Below the pieces are notes generated by a model that ran no database searches, was not told the origin of the DNA, and saw nothing but the letters and a program-made list of their open reading frames with translations. From Cellulophaga sp. BC115SP (lineage in GTDB: Bacteria; Bacteroidota; Bacteroidia; Cytophagales; Spirosomataceae), in assembly GCF_009905545.1 (NCBI RefSeq), contig NZ_JAAALB010000033.1:1-64000 (forward strand): DNA of 64,000 nucleotides, in the 5' to 3' direction. This document shows positions 19,407-28,789 of this stretch, piece after piece (positions within the stretch are counted from its first letter, which is position 1; every line of letters begins with the position of its first letter). Position numbers and translations under genes: made by a program.

Positions 19407-20522
19407 ATGATGAACACGAAAATCAAAACACTTTTAACGCTTGGGGCTTCGATAGCCTGTCTACAAAACTTGCAAGCACAAGCACAGGTTAGCTCTCTAA
19501 AATCTGCTTATCAAGAAGATTTCCTGATAGGAACAGCCCTTGGTACAGATCATATTTTGGAAAGAAACGAAAAAGCTAATCAACTGATAAAGAAAGAGTT
19601 TAATGCCATTACTCCAGAAAATATCATGAAGTCTCAGTTGATTCACCCAGAAGTCAACAGATATAACTTCAACTTGTCTGACAAGTTTGTAGATTATGGA
19701 CTCAAAAACCAAATGTATATTGTTGGACACACTTTGGTATGGCATTCACAATTACCAAGTTTTGTTCATAAAATAAGTAGTGCTGACTCGCTACGTATAT
19801 TTATGAAAGAGCACATCAAAACCGTAATGGGGCGCTATGCAGGCAAGATTAATAGCTGGGACGTAGTGAACGAAGCGCTCAACGAAGATGGAACCTACCG
19901 CAAATCTATTTTCTTTAATAAACTAGGAGATTCCTATATCAAAGAAGCTTTTGAATTAGCCGCTCAAGTAGACCCCAAAGCGGAGTTATACTACAACGAT
20001 TACAATATCGAACAGCCAGCCAAACGAAAAGGAGCGATTGCACTAATTAAAAAATTGCAAGAAAGCGGTGTAAAAATAAATGGTGTTGGGATTCAAGGTC
20101 ATTGGAGTATCAATTCAAATAACCTAAAAGACATCGAAGATTCAATTTTGGAGTTTTCACAAATGGGATTAAAGGTAGCTTTTACCGAATTGGACTTGAC
20201 CGTACTGCCTAATCCTTGGGATTTGCGTGGTGCCGACGTCAATCAGCGTTTTCAAGAAGATCCAAAAATGAATCCTTACAAAGACTCACTTCCAGATTCT
20301 GTACAGACTGCCTTGGCAAATCGCTATTCTGAGCTTTTCAAATTATTCTTGAAACATAAAGACAAAATTAGCAGAGTCACTTTCTGGGGTGTAGATGACC
20401 GCCACTCTTGGCTCAACGGTTTCCCTATCCCTAATCGTACAAATTATCCTCTCCTATTCGACAGAGCTTTAGAACCAAAAAGAGCCTATCAAAGTCTAAT
20501 GAGCCTCAAAGAGAGTAAGTAA
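19407..20522 (+). CDS. GH10 endo-1,4-beta-xylanase
   Basis: A 371-residue, single-domain GH10 enzyme with a signal peptide (cut near LQAQAQ) and no lipobox, so probably periplasmic. The complete barrel is present: acid/base Glu156 in WDVVNEAL, nucleophile Glu261 in TELDLTVL, and the conserved HTLVWHSQLP and FWGVDDRHSWL strands. Unlike the surface xylanase it has no binding module. It would cut imported xylo-oligosaccharides or glucuronoxylan fragments further. It lies 152 bp after the HTCS gene in the same direction and faces the acetyl esterase gene. Confidence 0.95.
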   Translation: MMNTKIKTLLTLGASIACLQNLQAQAQVSSLKSAYQEDFLIGTALGTDHILERNEKANQLIKKEFNAITPENIMKSQLIHPEVNRYNFNLSDKFVDYGLKNQMYIVGHTLVWHSQLPSFVHKISSADSLRIFMKEHIKTVMGRYAGKINSWDVVNEALNEDGTYRKSIFFNKLGDSYIKEAFELAAQVDPKAELYYNDYNIEQPAKRKGAIALIKKLQESGVKINGVGIQGHWSINSNNLKDIEDSILEFSQMGLKVAFTELDLTVLPNPWDLRGADVNQRFQEDPKMNPYKDSLPDSVQTALANRYSELFKLFLKHKDKISRVTFWGVDDRHSWLNGFPIPNRTNYPLLFDRALEPKRAYQSLMSLKESK

Positions 20523-20891
20523 TAATGAATTAGTGCTGAATTATGCGTTGTGAATTGTGAATGTAAAATTTTAATTATCAACATGTTACATCTTCAATTG
20601 ATAAGCCTGTTTATTAGGATTTTTTGCAGAACCCAATCTTTTTAACAGCTCCTACGGAGCTTGTACAAAGGAGAACAAGAAAATCTTCGTTTATTCAAGC
20701 TTATTTTGCCCACTAACTTAAGTTAGTGGGCAAAATTAAAATAATTTTACCCGCCTTAAGCTCTAGGCTTTATGCGGTAGGCTAAAAGTTAAATAGTATT
20801 TCTCATGAAATAATTGAGGCTTTTTTGCCTAATGCCTACGGCTTACAGCCTAGAGCGTAATAATGCAATCTTATTTTGCATTATTACCTAA
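20523..20891. repeat. Convergent intergenic region with a full copy of the 160-bp dispersed repeat
   Basis: No gene is present. A perfect 34-bp palindrome at 20703-20736 (centre ACTTAAGT, ends ATTTTGCC and GGCAAAAT) is followed by the body of a dispersed repeat running to about 20888. That repeat has its own terminal hairpin of the type TAATGCA...TGCATTA. The element also occurs inverted at 46409-46570 with high similarity. The palindrome looks like the element end (GCCCACTAAC) placed next to an inverted copy of itself. A small AGCTCC-TAC-GGAGCT hairpin lies near 20646. The region may also terminate the two converging transcripts. Confidence 0.7.
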
Positions 20892-21746
20892 CTATTTAGA
20901 CACAGCTGTTTTATATCCCAGTACGTCGAGCATCGTAAGAGCATATCTTTTGCCTAACTCGCGATAACCTGCTGCATCAAAATGTAAATTATCTGCGGCG
21001 TCAGTACAGCCTTTGGACGAGATAATACGAGCAGTCGGTATCGTTTTAGGAAGCGTAGCAATAATCGTATTCATGCTAGCACAAATACCTCCTTGCTCTG
21101 CATGAACCGTTTCACCAGCCAGCAATGGGACAGAATTTGGAGGTAAATTCAAATCTTGTAGAAGGTTGTCATACACTACTTTAACCTTCTTTGTCCAAGT
21201 AGTATCATTCGTATTCGATTCCCCTTGATGGAGTAAAATCCCTTTGATAACACCTTCCTTTTGCGCCAATTTTGCCATTTCTACTAGTCGTTTGTAAGGA
21301 TTCCCGTCATACTCTTTTATCATATTTTTCATCCAATTTGGCGCAACAGTTGCTACGTAAGAATCGGTTTTTTCTTTATCAAAAAGCTCTATTCTACAGC
21401 CTCCAATAGATACATTTATTACCCCAACATTGACTGATGATGGTAAGTATTCTAACATGGTTCTTCCAAAATAGTCCACGGGAGTCAGACCTGTATTGCA
21501 ACGACAAAGTGGTGGCACAGCAGTGTACCATTGTCCCATTTTTCTATTCAAATTTGGACAATTCAAAGCTTCCAATACCTTAAATCTTGGATTGACACCA
21601 ACGGTATCTTGAGGCTCAAACTTGGCATTTCCTTCCATATTTGATTGTCCTAAGCTTAGGTAAATATGAAAATTAGGATTTTGGGCAAAGGTTTTACCCC
21701 AAAAACAAGTCAAACACAGTAAGACAATGGCAATTTTCTTTTTCAT
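20892..21746 (-). CDS. SGNH/CE6-type acetylxylan esterase (SASA domain)
   Basis: A 284-residue secreted esterase of the sialate-O-acetylesterase-like (SASA, CE6) type. A signal peptide ends at TFAQ. The nucleophile Ser35 is in the GQSNMEG block, a GESNTNDTTW block follows, and the DxxH dyad is Asp252 and His255 in ADNLHFDAAG. In a xylan locus it would remove acetyl groups from xylose units so that the xylanases can reach the chain. It is downstream of the GH43 gene on the same strand, 150 bp away, and the space holds a hairpin and a repeat unit. Confidence 0.88.
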   Translation of the reverse strand: MKKKIAIVLLCLTCFWGKTFAQNPNFHIYLSLGQSNMEGNAKFEPQDTVGVNPRFKVLEALNCPNLNRKMGQWYTAVPPLCRCNTGLTPVDYFGRTMLEYLPSSVNVGVINVSIGGCRIELFDKEKTDSYVATVAPNWMKNMIKEYDGNPYKRLVEMAKLAQKEGVIKGILLHQGESNTNDTTWTKKVKVVYDNLLQDLNLPPNSVPLLAGETVHAEQGGICASMNTIIATLPKTIPTARIISSKGCTDAADNLHFDAAGYRELGKRYALTMLDVLGYKTAVSK

Positions 21747-21765
21747 AGTGATAAGTCGTTAATTG

Positions 21766-21880
21766 TTAATGCTTCAGTTGCTAAACTGTTTAAAAAATAA
21801 GTTCAAGACAAAGTCCTGAACTAGTAAGATAATTGACCAATCACTAGTCCGAGACATTGCCCTAGACTAGTGATTTCAAG
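21766..21880. repeat. Diverged single copy of the 138-bp tandem repeat unit, with terminator-like hairpin
   Basis: The stretch GCTTCAGTTGCTAAACTGTT, followed by a GTTCAAGAC-type inverted repeat, matches the reverse complement of the array unit at 57.9-58.4 kb. A perfect 11-bp inverted repeat (AATCACTAGTC at 21839-21849, GACTAGTGATT at 21865-21875) could reduce read-through from the GH43 gene into the esterase gene. Confidence 0.65.
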
Positions 21881-21896
21881 TTTGTTTAGTAAAACG

Positions 21897-23828
21897 CTAT
21901 GGTAAAAACTGAAGCGAATTTATCTGCAAGTCGTTGGATTTTCCTACAGGAAATTTGACAAAAATATCATGGTGTCCCTCTATCGATTTAAGGCTTTTAC
22001 GTACACTATTTTTGCTCGCTGAATATGGAATTTTTGCTACTAATTTACCATTTTTCAAATCATCTACCCAAAGTTCTAATACGCCATCTGTTTTTGCTTT
22101 GTATTGGATTTCTATGCCTTTTGCGTATTTTTTCTGGATACCTAAATCCACTCCTGAAATCATTAGCCAGCCTCCATTTTCAGAGGTATTAGTCACAGAT
22201 TCTGGATTGATTTTTTCGACTCCATAAAAATTACTCATACCTACCACAGGTAATTTTGAAAAACCATCTTTACAGATAAACCAATCAAAATCAGCACTTT
22301 TACGCTCGGTAAACAAGCCAATACTAGTTCCAACCCATGAATTATAATTAGGTTGTACTTTATCCAAATTCTGTACCTGAATGACATTTCCAACAGCTGT
22401 CCAACTGTTTCCATCACCACTGGCATAAGCCTTTAATTCATGAAGGTTCCTCTCAATTTTTAGCCAGACTATCTCTCCGAAATTGTTTGGAATACTTTGT
22501 ATATTATTTTCAAAACTAAAGATAATCTTCTTGCCGTTCTCATATCCACTGTATAATCTAACCACAACTGTTTGTGCACCATTGCTCAGGTATAATCCTG
22601 CTTTTTCATTTTCGTTTTGTGCTTTAAAATCGAGTTTTGTGACCGCTGAGTAATAATGATCTGTTTCTTTTTGCACAATACTTGTACGCAAGGAATCAGG
22701 TGAAAGTCTCAACCAGCCTTTTCTAGCAGATAAATCATACAAATCTGCATGCTTCTTTTTCAAAAAGTGCCAATTCAGCGAAAGCTCCTTTGACTCAAAA
22801 TCATCAGAAGCCACACTACGCCATGCAATACCCGATTTTGGTAAATTGGGCTTAACCACAGGTTGGGTAGTAGGCGCCATACCCCACGGACGGTCACCCT
22901 CCCAAATCACAGGATATAGTGCGGTTTGGCGCCCCGTACCAGACCAATCATCTTGGTTATATTTTTCATAGCTCTGCCCAATAGTCCACCAAGTCCCATC
23001 GGCCAGTTGTACTGGTGCGGCAATATGGTTAGGTCTTCTAAAGCCTACTTTATCGTCGGTGATAGGCTTAAAAAATTCGCCAAGACGCTCCCACTGCGTC
23101 GAATCACTTGTTAGCGACTTCCCTCTAAGCACATATTGCCCTCCTGAAACATCGCCAGCAGGAAAATAATAGTAATAACCATTGCGCTTACACATTACTG
23201 GACCCTCGGCCCAACTATATTGTAGTTTGGCATTGACCCAATCAAGGTCAATCACCGAAGAGGTGAGTTGTCCATCTTTTCCTAACTCCTGCAAACGGTT
23301 CGTTTTTTGTCCGTTTTTAATAACCATGTAGGGCTTTCCATCATCGTCCACAAAAATAGAATTATCATAACCCAATGGTCCAGTTTTGGGATTTGACTTT
23401 ACCTGAACAGGCTCTGACCAAGGACCCAAAGGCGAATCTGCCTTGCTAAACCACTGACCATTAGCAGAGAAATAAATCCAGTAAGAACCGTAAAAATACG
23501 TAATCGCACCTTGCCAAGTACCTGCCGAAGGGCGGTCGGTTACCCAATGTGCTTTTTGTGGGGGCAAAACCCTACTAATAATGCTCCAATGTACCAAGTC
23601 TTTAGAATGATAAATGGGCATATAGGGCGTAAAATGAAAGCTTGAACCGCAGTGATAAAAGTCATCCCCTACTTTCAATAGTGTTGGATCGGGGTGATCG
23701 CCAGGCAAAACGGGGTTGACGTAGGTTTTTACTTCATGATAAAAGGTGTTGTCTTTTTGTGAAAAAGTAGGTGTAATACCTCCAAGAATTAATCCGATGA
23801 GTAATGTAACAAAGCTTAATTTTTTCAT
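21897..23828 (-). CDS. GH43 beta-xylosidase / alpha-arabinofuranosidase with C-terminal accessory domains
   Basis: A 643-residue secreted enzyme with signal peptide (ends near TPTFSQ). The five-bladed GH43 propeller covers about residues 30-330, with catalytic base Asp47 in GDHPDPT, the pKa-modulating Asp in YDNSIFVDDDGKPYMV, and the acid Glu in AEGPVMCKRNGYYYYF. A concanavalin-like domain (about 340-520) follows. The last part is a CBM6-like beta-sandwich, including GIEIQYKAKTDGVLELWVDD and HDIFVKF. It would release xylose or arabinose from xylan oligosaccharides. Which sugar cannot be decided by reading. It probably forms a two-gene unit with the acetyl esterase. Confidence 0.9.
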   Translation of the reverse strand: MKKLSFVTLLIGLILGGITPTFSQKDNTFYHEVKTYVNPVLPGDHPDPTLLKVGDDFYHCGSSFHFTPYMPIYHSKDLVHWSIISRVLPPQKAHWVTDRPSAGTWQGAITYFYGSYWIYFSANGQWFSKADSPLGPWSEPVQVKSNPKTGPLGYDNSIFVDDDGKPYMVIKNGQKTNRLQELGKDGQLTSSVIDLDWVNAKLQYSWAEGPVMCKRNGYYYYFPAGDVSGGQYVLRGKSLTSDSTQWERLGEFFKPITDDKVGFRRPNHIAAPVQLADGTWWTIGQSYEKYNQDDWSGTGRQTALYPVIWEGDRPWGMAPTTQPVVKPNLPKSGIAWRSVASDDFESKELSLNWHFLKKKHADLYDLSARKGWLRLSPDSLRTSIVQKETDHYYSAVTKLDFKAQNENEKAGLYLSNGAQTVVVRLYSGYENGKKIIFSFENNIQSIPNNFGEIVWLKIERNLHELKAYASGDGNSWTAVGNVIQVQNLDKVQPNYNSWVGTSIGLFTERKSADFDWFICKDGFSKLPVVGMSNFYGVEKINPESVTNTSENGGWLMISGVDLGIQKKYAKGIEIQYKAKTDGVLELWVDDLKNGKLVAKIPYSASKNSVRKSLKSIEGHHDIFVKFPVGKSNDLQINSLQFLP

Positions 23829-24147
23829 CTGTTGTTTTTATTAAATACGTTATAGCAAGCGAGCTTCATCAACATTTTTCACAACTGACAAAGTTTTGCC
23901 ATAACCTCGTAAGGATGCTTAGTCAAAAGGCTTTGTCTCTATTCATTTTCATAGAAATAGGTATGTAATTTTCAGTTAAAAGTTCATCGCTTGAAAATGT
24001 AAAATAAGTTGATGACTAAAAATTTGATTAGCACATTTTACTCGTTTTGTGTACTTAATGTTTAACACCTAAAAAAAATACCCAAATTCTACCATAAGAC
24101 ATACAAAAGGGCAGAATTTGGGTATTGAGCTTTATAACAAAAGAATC
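23829..24147. other. Intergenic region between the GH43 and RIC genes
   Basis: No gene is seen in these 319 bp. The left part must hold the GH43 promoter, but no clear TAnnTTTG element is visible on the minus strand. The right part holds the RIC gene terminator, described separately. Confidence 0.5.
24078..24125 (-). terminator. Terminator of the RIC gene
   Basis: Perfect 13-bp arms (24078-24090 and 24113-24125, ATACCCAAATTCT and its complement). Read on the minus strand, a run of T follows the stem, so it has all parts of an intrinsic terminator. Confidence 0.8.
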
Positions 24148-24879
24148 CTAATGGGTCATTATTTCCATTTCGAGCGCTGCTAACTTGGGAAATAAAATGT
24201 TGTTTTCCAAATGCACATGTTGTGTCAAATCAGTATCTAATTCCTCTAATTTAGATAACATTACAATGTGGGAATTACAGGCGTCCACAGGAGGAGTATA
24301 ATTATTAGTAATTTCTCGAAGTCTAAACAGTAACTCTCCAGCCTCTTCGTGCTCGCTATTCATCATACTGATTGGATTTTTGACTGTCCGAAAAAATGGA
24401 GGTGCTACTTGTGCATGTTCCTCAGATGCTGTTACAAGAGACTTTCCATAAGGAAATATTACATTTTCCTCTTTAGGCAGGTGCCCTAACAAGTCTTCTT
24501 CAAGAATCGTATAAACGGTAGCTAATTCCGTTAGATAAGCATATTTATCCTTGTGCTTGGTACAAACCTTCTCTACAAAATATCTGATTTCGGGTAAGTT
24601 TTTATACAAAAATTGATGATGTACTTGATAGATATAGTCAATCAAGAAGTCGAGCTTTAGGCTATTAAAATCCAAAGACTTGTCGCCCGTTTTTGACAGC
24701 AACTCTATTTCTTCCCAAATTTCTGCTGGATCTTGTTTCTTCTTCTTACATTCTTCAGTAAAGCTCTTATTGCCCCCACAGCAAAAATCAATATTCAACT
24801 TTCTAAACACACTTGCTGCTTTGGGATTATGTGCGACTATTTCGCCTACGGTCTTAGTATCAAAGTTTATCGTTTCCAT
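24148..24879 (-). CDS. ric: Iron-sulfur cluster repair di-iron protein (RIC/YtfE/ScdA)
   Basis: A 243-residue cytoplasmic di-iron protein that repairs iron-sulfur clusters damaged by nitric oxide or oxidants. The N-terminal DUF542-type domain (residues 1-60) shows TVGEIVAHNPKAASVFRKL and the paired cysteines in IDFCCGG. A hemerythrin-like four-helix domain with metal ligands follows: YQVHHQFL, LGHLPKEENVIFP, MNSEHEEAGELL and QHVHLENNILFPKL. The length is normal. It is the first gene after the xylan locus and has no functional link to it. Low-oxygen or nitrosative stress control would be expected, but no operator was recognised. Confidence 0.93.
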   Translation of the reverse strand: METINFDTKTVGEIVAHNPKAASVFRKLNIDFCCGGNKSFTEECKKKKQDPAEIWEEIELLSKTGDKSLDFNSLKLDFLIDYIYQVHHQFLYKNLPEIRYFVEKVCTKHKDKYAYLTELATVYTILEEDLLGHLPKEENVIFPYGKSLVTASEEHAQVAPPFFRTVKNPISMMNSEHEEAGELLFRLREITNNYTPPVDACNSHIVMLSKLEELDTDLTQHVHLENNILFPKLAALEMEIMTH

Positions 24880-24985
24880 AAAATATTTGAGTTAAATTTT
24901 TGAACAAAAATAAAAGACTTTTTTGTCTTTTATTATGACTAATATCAAAACTAGAACTCGTAAAAATCAGGAAGATAAATGAAAG

Positions 24986-25723
24986 TCATTTCAGAAAAAT
25001 ACTCCAAATGACAAAAGGGAGGCATGAGCAGGTTTCGACACCGAACGAAAAGTAAAGATCTGAATTATCTTTTTCGGTAAAAAACACAAAAATCATCGAT
25101 ATAAAACAGGTTAGCACAAATGCAATGGCGTATTGTTCTTTTAGATAAATCATGCTCAATCCAGCCGCCAACACAAGCATACCATAAGCCAAATATTTAG
25201 ACTTTTGGATACCTATTAATTGCGGAAAAGTAATAATTGAATCAGTATCAACATCTCGAATATCAAACGGAAGAATCAAGGCTGTGATAAACAATAAGGT
25301 CATCAAAAAAATAGAAAAACTAAAATAGTGAAAAGAAAGCCATCCGTTGACCAGTCCCCACACAATACCAACATACAGCCCTTTCAGCAGTGGAATTTTA
25401 CGAATAGTAGTACTCAAAAACTGGCTATTGTACAGAAGCCCTAAAAACGAGATAGTAACCCATTTATAAAATCGATGGGCATTATGATTGTGAAAAATCA
25501 GTGAAATACTAATTAAGGCTATTATACTATTGATAATCAATATTTTATTAAAAAAAGATACGCCTTGATATTTGGTATAAATATACCCGTTGAAGTACGT
25601 TACAAAAATGAGGAAGAAAGTAGGAAATCGAAAACTACCTTCTTCTAACATAAAAAATGTAGCAAGTAAAGTTCCCATCAAAGCCACATAAAGCTGGCTA
25701 TCTATTATGATTTTTTTCAGCAC
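24986..25723 (-). CDS. UbiA-like integral membrane protein
   Basis: A 245-residue polytopic membrane protein with about seven to eight hydrophobic helices, resembling the UbiA prenyltransferase superfamily. The second Asp-rich motif is visible as PFDIRDVDTD in a loop. The first one (NDxxDxxxD) is not: the matching place reads VTYFNGYIYTKYQG, without the aspartates. It may therefore be a non-catalytic or divergent member. It is short for the family (usually 280-300 residues). It lies 106 bp upstream of the RIC gene on the same strand, and the pair might be co-transcribed. The substrate is unknown. Confidence 0.65.
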   Translation of the reverse strand: MLKKIIIDSQLYVALMGTLLATFFMLEEGSFRFPTFFLIFVTYFNGYIYTKYQGVSFFNKILIINSIIALISISLIFHNHNAHRFYKWVTISFLGLLYNSQFLSTTIRKIPLLKGLYVGIVWGLVNGWLSFHYFSFSIFLMTLLFITALILPFDIRDVDTDSIITFPQLIGIQKSKYLAYGMLVLAAGLSMIYLKEQYAIAFVLTCFISMIFVFFTEKDNSDLYFSFGVETCSCLPFVIWSIFLK

Positions 25724-25981
25724 TGGTAATCAAAATTTAAAATTGTTCTATCGATTAGAATAGAGAAACTGCCATTTGTTTAAAGGGTTTTAACAAACCA
25801 AAACACAAATAGAACAAATAACCTTGAACTTTATACCTAAAAAATTCATAAATCTTACATTTAATTTATTTCTACAGATTTTCTCCAAAATTGAGCTATA
25901 ATATTGTGGTATTCTATTTCCAACAAACAGATAAATATATCTATACAATTGATAATCATGCATTTAACAAATTTTATAAGA

Positions 25982-28435
25982 ATGAATTATTTCATCAAAA
26001 GTCCCATATTAACCCTACTTTTATTACTTACCTCACTATCAGCTGTTTTGGGACAGAAAGTATCTCCAAAAAATACTTCCGAATTAACGGGACAGGTTTT
26101 AGATATTTCCAACAATAAAGGTTTGAGCTTTGCTTCGGTCACTCTTTTGAAAAAAGAAGGCGAAAAAACGCAACTTACAGCTGGTGCTACTGCCGATGAA
26201 AATGGCAATTTCAAACTTTCAAATGTCCCATTGGGAGAGTTTGTGTTAAGAGTGTCTTTTATCTCTTATAAAACTTTTGAAAAGGCAATCAAAGTAGAGC
26301 AGAGCCATCAAAATATTGAAACGATTCTCCTTTCACCAGACGCTAATGTACTGCAAGAAGTACAGGTGAAGGGCGAAAAAGATGCCGCTTCATTCAACAT
26401 GGATAAACGTGTGTTTAGTGTTGGGAAAAACCTAACAAGCATCGGCGGAACGGCTGAAGCCCTACTAAAAAGCGTACCTTCGGTAAGCATTGACGAAACA
26501 GGAAGCGCTAGTATTCGCAACCTCGCTACCACTATTTATATCAATGGTAAACCAACTCAACTAACTTTAGCACAAATTCCAGCCAATCAAATAGAGTCGG
26601 TTGAGGTAGTTTCAAACCCTTCGGCACGATACGATGCGTCAACTTCGGGAGGTATTATCAATTTGGTTTTGAAAAAAAATCGAGAAGCAGGATATAATGG
26701 TATGGCAAGTGTTGGTATTGGTAACAACGGTAGATATGATGCGTCATTGAACTTAGATTATCATCAAAATAAGTGGACTTTTAATGTACTATACAACCTC
26801 AACGCTACCAAAAATCCGCTCACTGGATATGTGGACAGAACTACAACTAATCGTGGTATCATGAGTTATTTTCAGCAAAACACTGATATTAACCAAGATA
26901 ATACTTTCCAGAATGGGCGTATTTCCACTGAATTTTCACCCAATAAATATAACACCTTCACGCTTGCAGGTAATCTTGTAGGTGGCTCCTATAATACTTT
27001 CACCAATCAGTCTTATGCCTATAAAGATGCTCAAAACAAGGTTTTGAGTTCGGGAACTCGAACAACCGTACCTGCCAATAATTACACCAATTTTGGTATT
27101 GAATTCGACTGGAAAAAAAGCTTTGCTCAAAAAGGAAAAGAGTTGAGTTTGATGACTTCTTTTACGAAAAATACCATTTCTAATGCTGCTGACTGGCTTA
27201 CAACAAGCTTAAATGCTGATAATACTAGCATGGATGGGTATCCAGAAATAGATAAAATCACAGGAAGTCAGGCTGGTTCGCAATATCTTTTTCAGTTAGA
27301 TTATACCAAACCAATTAATGATTCTACCAAAATAGAAATGGGTATTCGCTCATTTAATTACACCCGCGACATTCAGTATTTGTTCAACAAGAAAAACAAC
27401 GATACTTATACTTTATTGGAAGGATATTCGCAAGATGGCGTAATCAAAGAATCTGTTAATGCTGCCTATTTTATGTATAGCACCAAGCTCAAACGTAATT
27501 ATAGTATTCAAGGTGGCTTACGATTTGAAGAATCATTTTTGCATGGTAATTCAAGATTTGATGGCGCAACCTTTGGGTATGATTACCCAAGTGCACAAAA
27601 TGGAGACTGGATAAAAGCATTTTTCCCTTCTTTCTCTATTTCTAAAAAACTTGGTAATGATTCAGAATTAGGTTTAAGTCTAGGAAGAAAAGTTGGTAGA
27701 CCCAATTTCCGCCATCTTTTTGTAGGTATTCAAGCCAACGATAAGCAAAATATTACTGTTGGAAACCCAAAAGTACAACCTGAATTTGTCAATTCTGCGG
27801 AACTTTCTTACAATACCTCTTGGGGACATTTGTCGTGGTTAGCCACTGGCTATTACATTTATGAAGACCATACCATTAAGCCATTTACGCAGGCTTCGAG
27901 CACAGATTCTACCATTTTGGTAACAACATTTATCAATACAAAAGCCGATATTCAGTACGGAATTGATAATACCTTAAAACTAAATCTTGGAAATTTATCG
28001 GTGTTAGGCAACATCAATGCTTATCATTTTTTGATACAATCTGTGACGCAGCAAAACGAAATGTTTACGTATCGTGCCAAATTGAATATTTCGTACAAGT
28101 TTCCAAAAGATATTGTCGCTCAAATTAACTTGAATAGAGACGCCAAATCGCCCACTTTGCAAGGATATCGCAAGCCAATAGAAGCAGCAGATTTTGCCAT
28201 CAAGAAGATGTTTATGAACAATCGAGCAAGCATCGCTTTTGCGGTTAATGATATTTTTAATTCTCGCCAATATATTACGGTGTATGATCAAGGCAATATT
28301 ATGCAAAGTACGATGAACCGTAGAGAGGTAAGATTTTACAAACTCACCATTCAATTACCTATCGGACAAGCTAATTCATTTTTCAAGAAGAAATCTCAGA
28401 ATGTAAACAAACCTGATATTGATTTTAGTAATTAA
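25982..28435 (+). CDS. TonB-dependent receptor, outer-membrane beta-barrel family
   Basis: About 817 residues. The reading frame is open further upstream (to 25904), but the ATG at 25982 begins a good signal peptide (MNYFIKSPILTLLLLLTSLSAVLGQ), so this start is preferred. A carboxypeptidase-regulatory-like domain (residues 35-115 of this start) precedes a plug with SVPSVSIDETGSASIRN and YINGKPTQL, then a large beta-barrel of the OMP_b-brl_3 type. It lacks the SusC features and has no SusD partner. Cargo is unknown. It ends directly against a copy of the dispersed repeat. Confidence 0.88.
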   Translation: MNYFIKSPILTLLLLLTSLSAVLGQKVSPKNTSELTGQVLDISNNKGLSFASVTLLKKEGEKTQLTAGATADENGNFKLSNVPLGEFVLRVSFISYKTFEKAIKVEQSHQNIETILLSPDANVLQEVQVKGEKDAASFNMDKRVFSVGKNLTSIGGTAEALLKSVPSVSIDETGSASIRNLATTIYINGKPTQLTLAQIPANQIESVEVVSNPSARYDASTSGGIINLVLKKNREAGYNGMASVGIGNNGRYDASLNLDYHQNKWTFNVLYNLNATKNPLTGYVDRTTTNRGIMSYFQQNTDINQDNTFQNGRISTEFSPNKYNTFTLAGNLVGGSYNTFTNQSYAYKDAQNKVLSSGTRTTVPANNYTNFGIEFDWKKSFAQKGKELSLMTSFTKNTISNAADWLTTSLNADNTSMDGYPEIDKITGSQAGSQYLFQLDYTKPINDSTKIEMGIRSFNYTRDIQYLFNKKNNDTYTLLEGYSQDGVIKESVNAAYFMYSTKLKRNYSIQGGLRFEESFLHGNSRFDGATFGYDYPSAQNGDWIKAFFPSFSISKKLGNDSELGLSLGRKVGRPNFRHLFVGIQANDKQNITVGNPKVQPEFVNSAELSYNTSWGHLSWLATGYYIYEDHTIKPFTQASSTDSTILVTTFINTKADIQYGIDNTLKLNLGNLSVLGNINAYHFLIQSVTQQNEMFTYRAKLNISYKFPKDIVAQINLNRDAKSPTLQGYRKPIEAADFAIKKMFMNNRASIAFAVNDIFNSRQYITVYDQGNIMQSTMNRREVRFYKLTIQLPIGQANSFFKKKSQNVNKPDIDFSN

Positions 28436-28550
28436 AGTAATTTTACCTGCTTTAGGCATTAAGCTTTAGGTCATAATTTTATGTGGTTTTCTAATCTTTT
28501 TTGTCTAATGCCTACGACGTAATAAGGTAATATTATTTTGCGTTATTACG
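28436..28550 (+). repeat. Dispersed 160-bp repeat, diverged copy
   Basis: Begins two bases or so after the TonB receptor stop. Shared landmarks with the copy at 20.7 kb are AATTTTACC near the start, a GGCATTAAGC-like block, TTTTTTGTCTAATGCCTACG and the final TATTTTGCGTTATTAC. The middle has deletions. Position and end hairpin suggest it also acts as a transcript end. Confidence 0.6.
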
Positions 28551-28752
28551 CTGTATACTATTGGAAAAGTACAAACTATATCATAACAGTTTATCCCTTT
28601 TTAATTAGGATTAAAACCTCGCCAAATACTACACACCTCGCTGACCATGTTTCTATCATGCACCAACCGCCAATTTTTCATTTTGTAGAATTCCTAGAAT
28701 ATAAAATCATAAGAAAAACAAAATTGTGTAGTTTTTGCGAATAAAAATCCCC

Positions 28753-28778
28753 TATATTTGTCTATTAAAACTATAGAC
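28753..28778 (+). promoter_or_regulatory. Promoter and GTCTAT-N7-ATAGAC operator of the peroxiredoxin-like gene
   Basis: TATATTTG (28753-28760) matches TAnnTTTG exactly. The perfect inverted repeat GTCTAT-N7-ATAGAC (28760-28778) begins on its last base and covers the expected transcription start, 11 bp before the ATG. A repressor bound there would block transcription. The same palindrome (one mismatch) precedes the next gene, tauE. Confidence 0.65.
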
Positions 28779-28789
28779 TAAATATTATC

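Noticed and set aside
28538-28744. A 68-codon plus-strand frame between the TonB receptor and the peroxiredoxin-like gene
   Set aside because: Odd composition, overlaps the end of a dispersed repeat and has no recognisable features.
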